Assembly (NCBI GenBank): GCA_031841125.1
Contig: CM063112.1
Coordinates: forward strand, 31,336,603-31,400,602
DNA from: Acanthococcus lagerstroemiae
Taxonomy: Eukaryota > Arthropoda > Insecta > Hemiptera > Eriococcidae
DNA length: 64,000 bases
Direction: 5' to 3'
The translations under genes and the position numbers were made by a program. This document shows positions 56,293-64,000 of this stretch, piece by piece (within the stretch, counting starts at the first letter, position 1; every line of letters begins with the position of its first letter). The notes below the pieces were generated by a model. The model did no database searches. It was not told the DNA's origin and saw nothing but the letters and a program-made list of their open reading frames with translations.

Positions 56293-57122
56293 GTAAAGTA
56301 GCCTAATATGGACCACTTTTCTTTGCGGCGCTATAACTCGACCCCTATGACTCCTAAAATGTTGAAATCTGCACTGAATTGTAGCTCAGCTATTCTAGTA
56401 TCATCTGCTAAAATAATTTTTCGGAAAAGTGAAAATTTGTTTTTTCCCGAATTTTTTTGTGGGAGGTACCATTTCGGGTAAGTCGAAATTTGGGCTCCTA
56501 ATATGGACCACCTATGGTACCTTCCACAAAAAATTCAGGAAAAATCAAATTTTTTACTTTTCCGAGAAATCCTTTTAGGAGGTGATACTAGAATAGTTGG
56601 GCCACACTTCAGTGCAAATCTCAACATTTTAGGGGTCATAGGGGTCGAGCTATAGCGCCGCAAAAAATAGTCCATATTAGGTTACCTTACCTTATTTTTT
56701 TCATCTGGTGAAAAAAAAAACACATATTCTTATGGTAGTCCATATTGGGCGAGCTCAACTAGAGATTTATTTGATTCAACTTACCACTGCTCTCCTCAAG
56801 TTGAGATAAAAAACGAGTATACGAATGAATAACTTATAAGATACACTTTCGATAATTATATAGCGAATTTTTCGAAAAAATCGATTTTTATACCATTTTT
56901 GTACCAAAATGTACTTACACAAAAAAAAAAAAACATCAATTTTCGTTTTTTATGCATAACTTTTGTTCTTTTGTTTTGGGCATGCGAGATCCAACTTTTT
57001 CTACCACATCTTTTTTCATCCTCCGTGGAATGTAGTAATATTTTTTTCAGCCAGAACGCGCCATAAACAGACGATATATGATGGTGGTCATTAGGGACAT
57101 GGTCCATATTAACCTACTTTAC
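56293..57122. mobile_element. 830-bp palindromic TIR element with a long internal hairpin
   Basis: The ends GTAAAGTAGCCTAATATGGA and, in reverse complement, GTAAAGTAGGTTAATATGGA are inverted repeats. Inside, 56293-56472 is an inverted copy of 56514-56690 (arms about 178 bp, loop about 41 bp), sharing GGCGCTATAACTCGACCCCT, ACTCCTAAAATGTTGA and GATACTAGAATAG in opposite orientation. The word CCTAATATGGAC or its complement occurs about five times. No open frame of interest. Superfamily unknown. Confidence 0.75.
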
Positions 57123-60100
57123 CTTATGGGTACTGTTTCCTTTGATAAAGCGCAGGGAAAAAACAATTTTTTTCGATTTTTCTGGTGAAGTTTCCTGTGC
57201 TGCAGCATGTAAGTATAGAAAAATACAGAATTTTAGGAGCTTGTTTCCCCAACTTTTTTGAGGGACCGGAGGAGCACTGGAATAATTTGATCCTGAGGTA
57301 CATATCTTTTTAAAGTCCGACACTAGCTCCAGCTATGCAAAAACTATTAGTGTTAATTTCCATAAGAGCTTCAATCTTGACAGATCTTCAAACTTGGCCG
57401 GGAATTATTTCAATTTATGGAACCGATCCGAGAGCACGGCAACCGAAAATATAAAATATGACCACTCTAGGTGTACATATTACGTTCACATTCGAAAAGT
57501 ATGCGCTTAATGCAACGGAGGTTTTGGGGGGTTACAAATATTTGAAATTTAGATAAAGCAAAAAAAAAAAAAAAAAAGGTTTTTCTCATTTTTTAGGAGC
57601 AAAGTTAACCCTCACTTTCAACACAAAATGCCTTCTCCGAAATACCATGATTCTCACACCAATGGCAGGAAAAGTGATCCTTATCTTCTCAAAACTTCTC
57701 CCTATTAAACCATCAGTCCTGCCTTCCTTATTTACCTTCTTATTGAATTTATTTCCACTTGCTTAGAGATAGGTCATGCCAAATTTACCCACTTTTTTCT
57801 TCTGTCTTAGAGCCTCTCCCTTGTTCCCCTTGTCACTTTGAAGATCCACTTACCATGTCTGGCATATGTGTTCCTCTCCTGCTCGGCTTCCGATCCTTTT
57901 CGCTACCAATTGAAATTCCCTATTTTATTATCCGACCTCGCGTGTCCTCAACCCCCTTTCATTTACAGTCTATGCTCCTCTTCCTCGCCACCCAAACATC
58001 CTACCTTGTAATCCCACAAATTATACGACACACAGCCCTCAGTGCACTTAGGTAAAAAATTTTCATAAATCTCTAAAACTCTCATAGAACTCGTCTCCGA
58101 AGTCTCTGAAGGTGCCTTTTTATCAACTTACTGAATAGTTTTAGATTTTCTCGAAACTTCTTGACGTTGGTAGGAGGGAGTACAAATAATACTTCGTACC
58201 ACTACTTTTTCTGGAGACGAGGGACAGGAGTATGATATACCTCTTTACCTCCTCTCTCTCTCTCTAATACCACAGCTGTAATGCTCTGTTGAATGCTCTT
58301 CATTCCAAGTATGGAACATTTTTTCCGACAATTTTGTAAAGAATATTTTTATATTAGATATATTTTGCCTACAGACCTGTTTCTTAATTTATTAAGAAAA
58401 CAGTATATTTTGTCATTTTGAGCTCTAGAAAGAGGATTATGGGCTTCTGAACTAAGAATATTCTTTAAGGTTATACTCAGCACAGTGTTAAGTATCATGT
58501 CGTATTTAAAATTTGCAATATTTTTTTGTCTACCGGCTCATCTAATTGAAAATGTTGATCCAATGCGAAATTTATCGAAACTCAGAGAGCTTTTTTCGTA
58601 AACGAGTAAGTTTCTCCCTTCGCAATAATCCGAGCGCCTACACACTTGCGATCTAATTGAAAACAGATAGCCGCGTTCGCTGCCGAAATACGACGTAGAA
58701 AAAACAAAAGAATCGGTTGAGCGGTGCAGCACCCCCCACGCCCCGGATGCATTTTTCTTCTCGCAAAAATGTTGAGAAGAAAAAGCCCTCTAATGACCCC
58801 CATCGGCTAATAGAATTTCGTAGCCTGTCTTAACGGGTCGTAATTACGTTGTCCCGTACGAGCACGCCGGCCCGGCCGAAACAGTCGCTTACTTTTGGAA
58901 TTTCCCGCGCCACGTTTCATACAGAAAATACAAAAGAGGCCAGTAATGAAGAAAAATTGACCGAAAAAAAAAGCGACTCAATCGAAAGGTCGGGGGATTT
59001 ATTACGCTGTTATAATTAAAAATTAACGAATCCGGCGACGATAAATTGAAGTTGACTCATCATTTTTTCTTCACGCAGTGGGGCACTTTTTACTCGCAGT
59101 GGCCACAAACAGGACAGAAACACCGACCAGGTAGATTAATTCCACATCCGATGGCGAACAATGATTTTCAATTTCAGCGAGGGGCGTACGCAACCGTGTA
59201 ATGACTTCTTTTTTTTTTTTAACCCCGATGTATTTTTAAAATCGTTCATCAAGTCAGGCGAGGACTGGTACGCCGGGTGGGGGGAGAAGTCGCGACCGAT
59301 ACCTCACTCCAAAATTCAGAGAACAGACTCCGAAAGTTGGGAAATTTCGCCACCGCCGTAAGAAGGTTTTAGTCTTAAGGGAGGAAGGGTAGGGATCGCT
59401 ACAGCTCATATTCCATCTTCTGATTGCTGTAATTAATGCGCTGAAATACATTCTGAAATGCTTTTTTGACAGCGTTGGGGAATCGGTTCTAACCTGTCCC
59501 CTCTCTCTCCATTCCTAAGCCAGTGGATTTCATAAACCATTTCGAAAAGTTGAGAATGAGAAGACTATTTTTTTGCTTATCAACTAAAACTTCTAAGTTT
59601 TGATTAGAATCCATGATTTGGTGCCACCTCCAGGGAAGGGGAGGGGTAAATAAGGAACATATCGAATGAAGTTAACAAGTCTCAGGTAGGTAACTAGCAA
59701 AAAGCAAAGTACCTCTCCTCTTAATTCTCCGGACTGAGTTCCAAATTTTCCCGACAGACTCTCAATATTTCAGAGCAAACAAAGAAAAAAAAAAAGTTAC
59801 CACCTGGTTGCGTTTTCCCACTTACAGCTGCCGAATTTCCGATTAATAATCGAAATTTCCTTGAAAATGGGGCTTCACACCCCCTTATCCTGGCCCTTTC
59901 CTCAACCCCGAGAACTGTTGGTTTGAGAATCTGAACGACTCTATTAATACTAATTAAAACAGGTTCAGGAATCTTAAGGTCTCTTACTATTTAATGAAGA
60001 CTCTTCAAACATCTTCCATAGTGTTTTAAGGCTCCTACATGCTTTGAGACTTGTCGGGTGTTTTTCAAAACTCTTCTAGCCTCGTCAGACTTATTCTAGC

Positions 60101-61620
60101 TTTATTTATGACTCCAAAATAATTTTACACGTGCACGGCAATATCTCTAGAGCATTTCCAGCTTTTTAAGGCTTTTCAAGACTTATTCAAAATTGACTGA
60201 TCGCTTTGAAATTCTTCCACACTAGAGACCCGCGGCAAGGCGCTTTTTTTGCTACTTCGCTTCGGTGCCTAACTTCAATTTCTGAAATTCTGCTGCTCCA
60301 CTCTTGCATACCATTCTAACCTTATGAATTCCACTGTTCTAATCCGAGGACCCAAAAAATACTCACTATGGTCGCTTTGCTGTAATACTCCCTCCAATCT
60401 CTGAACACCTGTGAAATTTCTTTACTCGACTGTATTGTTTTGCTCTGACTCAAAAATTTGGTTCGTGCTCTGGTACTCACTACTCCGGGCTCTCAAAGTT
60501 TGATGTCCCGTCTTAGTGCTCCGATACTCAACTCGATGCTCCAAATCCTTGTTCCATGTTTTTTTAAGCCTTCTCAAATTTCTGTTCCAGAATTCCAATC
60601 ATTTCAGACGTCGTTAAGATTTTTCAGGTCTCTATAGTCTATACCCTTGTTAAAGACGCTTTAAAATACTTCGAAAATTGTATACGCGTCTTTAAAACCT
60701 TCCTAGACTTGTTTACCACTCCTCTAGTCGTGACTGACATTCATTAATGCTCTTCTGTGTTTTTTCAGACACTTCCTTATACTTTTCAATACATAAGGCC
60801 CCACATATGCTTCTTCAGATTTCCTCAATATTATGAGTATGTGAAGCTCCCCAAAATTTATTATAGGCCTCTTCCAGATTCTTCCACACCTATTCCCGAC
60901 TATTCTAAAACGTTTCTGAGACCTTCCTAAAAACTTTTGAAAGAGTTGAAAAGGACTTTTTCCTACTTTACGTTACACTTTCATCGACTCTGCCAGATTT
61001 ACTTGAATCTTTTAATAACAGCCAAGTGATTTCGTAGTAAATACAAACGAACAATTTTATTTTTGCCGAATGAAGTTGTCTTTGCTCTATTTGTAGGCAC
61101 ATAACATCCGTTGATCTTTTTATTTTGCCCAACTGTATTGCAGTGTGTGAGTTTTAGCTGTGTGATTCTCTGAACATGATGAAAATCAATGTGAGTGCCT
61201 ACTGCGCTGCAACCAAAGAGATAAAGCTCTGTTCAATTTTTTTCCCCTTGCGATCGGTAATAATGTCCTCTAGCTACTACAATATAACATATATCAACTT
61301 CAACCAAACCAACTTCTGAAAGTTAAATAAACAAGTTCCGAAATTCCTTCGTCATGGATGGGAGGACCGTATTTCTGGTAGCATCAGCATAGCTTCGATT
61401 TTTGGCCCAAGTTTGGTAAAACTGTCCAACATACATGTAATGGTTAAGCATGAAAGTACAGATTGGGTAAAATTTTGATACTTGGGAATTTAACAATTTT
61501 TGCCCGTCCAGAAAAAATTCTTCGCTGGACCCTGTTCGTAGGCTGATAATATAGGTGAGCTTTCTGTGTTCATAACAAATATTGTGCTTCTACTTTTAAA
61601 AAGTTCAAACGTCGTGGATA
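57123..61620. other. Mostly unassigned AT-rich sequence
   Basis: No protein motif was recognised. Around 58,560-59,160 the sequence is CpG-richer and non-repetitive, like the patches at 26 kb, 33 kb and 46 kb. From about 59,950 to 60,960 the strand is pyrimidine-biased and full of short variants of CTTCxAGACTTxTTC, possibly a very old tandem repeat. Confidence 0.4.
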
Positions 61621-61628
61621 CCTTAATC

Positions 61629-61815
61629 CAGGGGTTCCCAACAAAAAATTTTCAAGGACTCCTTATGTAGATATATAATGCATTTAAGTCTACTTCAAAT
61701 TTGCTAAAACTGTGAAATTCCTGATGAACGAAACATTCTCGGATCAGCTCACGGACCCCTAAGTTATCCTCCGTGGACCTCCGGGGGTCCGCGGACCACC
61801 TATTGGGAACCACTG
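61629..61815. mobile_element. 187-bp hAT-type MITE
   Basis: The left end CAGGGGTTCCCAAC and the right end (reverse complement) CAGTGGTTCCCAATAGGTGG are typical hAT MITE termini. The inner right part GGACCTCCGGGGGTCCGCGG is a short palindrome. The 8-bp flanks (CCTTAATC, CGGTTTAA) are not an exact duplication, so it is probably old. Confidence 0.75.
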
Positions 61816-63640
61816 CGGTTTAATCAGTCTAACTCGACTTACTCAAATTTCGTACCAGCACAATTTAGGTTCATAATATTCTGGTGAGAACGCCCAACTA
61901 TTTTATCAACGTTGAACAATTTACATCGAAAGTCGAGCTCAGGGACGAAACTGAAGCGGGGGTGGGGGGGTTGAAAGACTCCCTCCCCCGAACTGTTCAT
62001 TTAAATTTTTCATTTTTTATGATTTTTTTTTAAATTAAAAAATATTTTGATTCGTCAATCGGTAAATTTTTTTTAAATGTTGTCGGCGAATTTTTAGTTT
62101 AAAAAAAAATCTGTCTGTAAACTTTCCTTCTCCGCTTTCACAAACTGAAAGTCAAATTTTTCGTTTCTGAAAATGGAGTACCCTGGACTCCTGTCAGAGA
62201 CTAGTCAGTCAAAAGCCGAACGTTTCAAGCCAAGTATCGAACGTTATCTGCGAGGTTGAAACAAAGCTGAAATGTGGAAGACATTTCAAAAATCTGAAAG
62301 TCGGTAGCAAACGTTGAATTTCGAATTTCAATGACTATTCTGTTTTCACTAGATTCTTTGTTTGACCTACAGCCTAAGATTTGAGAAAGTTGAACATTTT
62401 ATTAAAATCTAAAAGTTGAAAGCAAAAGACTTATTTTCCAATGTCACAAGCTGAATTCGATAGGAAATATTGTATAATTTTCGATATTTGGTCCTGATGA
62501 ATATAGGAAGGAAATTTAGTCTGGAACAAATGTCGAAACTCCATGTGTTTTTTCCATAAGAACGAAAAGGAGTTTGTGGCACGGATTTCCTTAATCTGAT
62601 TGACCTCAAACTTTGTAGGTTTTATTTTTTTTTTTATTTTATTGGAACCAGTTTAGGGGACGAAGCAGAGGATATTCAGAAAAAAATATCATCAAGAGTA
62701 AATAAAGATTATCTTATTAATGTATAAAGGAAGTTGTGTGTTCTTCTCAAGTATTCCTAACATCCTTCCAGCTTACCCTCCCAGACTAGGGTATGCTCAT
62801 GTGCGCAAATGTGAATGCTTGGGGGATAAGGTTCCAATCTTCATTTGCAGGGACGACACTACGGGGGGGAGCACCCCCAATTATTTGGCAGTCGGCAAAT
62901 TTTGAAACTGTTCATTTGAATTTTTCATTTTCTGAGAATATTTGTTTGCTCATATATTTATTTTTTTTTCAATTAAAAAATATTTTGATTCAGAAATCGT
63001 CTGATTTTCACATTTTCAAAAAATTTTGCTGGCGAATTTTTAGTTTTCAAAACATATTTATTGACAAATTTTCCTTCTCCTGAAAGTCAAGTTTCGTCTC
63101 TGGTTGAGCGGCCATTTTATCGTAAAATTTTTCAACGTCTTGGAACATAGTTCTTTTCTTTCGTGTTGGCAAATCAAATTTCCACATCGAAGCCGATGGA
63201 AACAAATTTCATGACGATTGAACATGATGAAAGTAAGCCATGAAATGACACGAAATAATGTGTAAGTTAGTATTTTGTTTTTAGAAAAACAACGAAATGC
63301 TGTTTGATGGCTCTCAGTGGTACGGAGCGATTTTATCAAGGGTGCAACCAAAGAGGAGGCTAGGGAGCTATAGCCTCCTCCAAAATTCTTCAAAATATTT
63401 TCAAAGTCAATTTTGAAACGAAAAACAATTGATACCAATGGCCAGCGGTTATGTTGTGTCGTAGGTTCGTACAAATTTACAGCTCATGAAAATAGGTGGG
63501 TACCAAATCAGGTAAGGTACTCAGAGTGTCTACGCAATTTGGAAAATTAAAATACTTGACTTTTATTTGATCTATAAACAGGGACGGGATAGGTGGTAGG
63601 GGGGCAACTTACACCCACTTCCCCCTGTAGAAATTTTTTA
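61816..63640. repeat. Region with a diverged direct repeat (about 61.98-62.17 and 62.89-63.10 kb)
   Basis: AACTGTTCATTTAAATTTTT, ATTAAAAAATATTTTGATTC, GGCGAATTTTTAGTTT and TTTCCTTCTCC..CTGAAAGTCAA occur in the same order in both places, about 905 bp apart, each preceded by a GGGACGA.ACT word and a G-run. They are two copies of one unknown interspersed repeat. The sequence between and after them is unassigned. Confidence 0.6.
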
Positions 63641-63644
63641 CTCA

Positions 63645-64000
63645 GCAGTTGGGAAAATTTACCATTTCAGTCAGGCTGAGTTGGGAAAATCCAATAAGTC
63701 AAAAGTTTTTTTTTTTTTACTTGCTTTGGCACTTGGAAATAGAGTTGAGAAGTTGGGAAAATTCAACAAGTCAAGTTTTTTTGGTTTTTTTTAACTTTGA
63801 TATTTGGGAATTCTCAGTTGAGTCAGCATCAGTTGGAAAGACCTAAGAAGTCAATCAGAAGTTTTTCTTTGCTTTCTTTGACACTTGAGAATTCAGTTGA
63901 GAAGTTAGAAAAATCCAACAAGTCAACAGAAAAGTTTTTTCATTGCTTTGATACTTGGGAATTTTGAGTTGTCATCATTTGAAAAAATCCAATACGTCAG
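63645..64000. repeat. Tandem repeat of about 75 bp, continuing past the right edge
   Basis: Units begin AGTTGGGAAAATCCAACAAG-like at about 63,680, 63,752, 63,830, 63,904 and 63,976. Each is followed by TCAA..AAGTTTTTTT, a GCTTTGACACTTGGGAATT-like stretch and CAGTTGAG. Spacing is 72-78 bp. The array is cut by the end of the window. Confidence 0.75.

Noticed and set aside
57759..58055. 98-codon open frame with hydrophobic stretches
   Set aside because: It is pyrimidine-rich DNA giving leucine, serine and proline by composition. There is no motif and no supporting context.

Overview
The window is eukaryotic, almost certainly arthropod and probably insect, DNA. The 5S rRNA sequence has the arthropod form, there are RTE-like and other non-LTR retrotransposon relics, a SAP-domain Ty3/gypsy Gag relic, many hAT-type non-autonomous elements, and no bacterial-style gene packing. 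No long intact protein gene is visible. The species cannot be named from sequence alone.

Layout. 0-0.4 kb: a possible first coding exon of a MADF-domain protein. 0.42-1.48 kb: tandem array of about 120/185-bp units. 1.57-16.53 kb: a very large degenerate satellite array (monomer about 260-300 bp) with higher-order structure and several insertions. 16.5-18.25 kb: a second interspersed repeat carrying paired ATGGCGG motifs, one more satellite monomer, and a 171-bp foldback element. 18.45-19.56 kb: a non-LTR reverse transcriptase relic whose FADD region is split by a 165-bp hAT MITE with a perfect 8-bp target duplication. 19.56-25.39 kb: the same satellite in the opposite orientation, interrupted by a 1.4-kb block with matching terminal inverted repeats (TIRs) that contains a 420-bp TIR element plus an inverted piece of the first array. 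25.4-27.28 kb: unique sequence without a recognisable gene. 27.29-29.83 kb: an RTE reverse transcriptase fragment joined to a broken gypsy-like element on the minus strand (pro, gag, tRNA-Leu-type primer binding site, LTR piece). 30.0-32.36 kb: two copies of one long hAT-like element, each with another hAT-like element nested inside. 32.36-32.88 kb: a SINE-like element inside a minus-strand RTE fragment. 33-34 kb: CpG-bearing unique DNA. 34.28-38.22 kb: about 14 monomers of a third satellite subfamily.

38.6-44.2 kb is the clearest functional locus. It holds four full-length 118-nt 5S rRNA genes (one minus, three plus in tandem at about 1.4-1.5 kb spacing) and a decayed 3' relic. Base changes that distinguish the copies are compensated in helix I and helix II. 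An RTE fragment has interrupted the fourth spacer, and a second RTE fragment lies at 44.9-45.9 kb.

46-47.7 kb: unique DNA with unassigned open frames. 47.8-52.4 kb: a minisatellite of about 17 bp (consensus close to GACCAATAAAATTGATT) that has been the target of two hAT MITEs and holds two isolated, strongly diverged satellite monomers. 52.4-55.3 kb: nothing recognised. 55.32-56.1 kb: three monomers of another satellite subfamily. 56.29-57.12 kb: a palindromic element with a long hairpin. 57.1-64 kb: mostly unassigned AT-rich sequence, one hAT MITE, a diverged direct repeat, and a tandem repeat of about 75 bp running off the right edge.

Overall the window looks like repeat-dense heterochromatin or an rDNA-flanking region in which one ancient satellite family, hAT MITEs and non-LTR retrotransposons have inserted into one another. 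The history can partly be read from target duplications and interrupted motifs.
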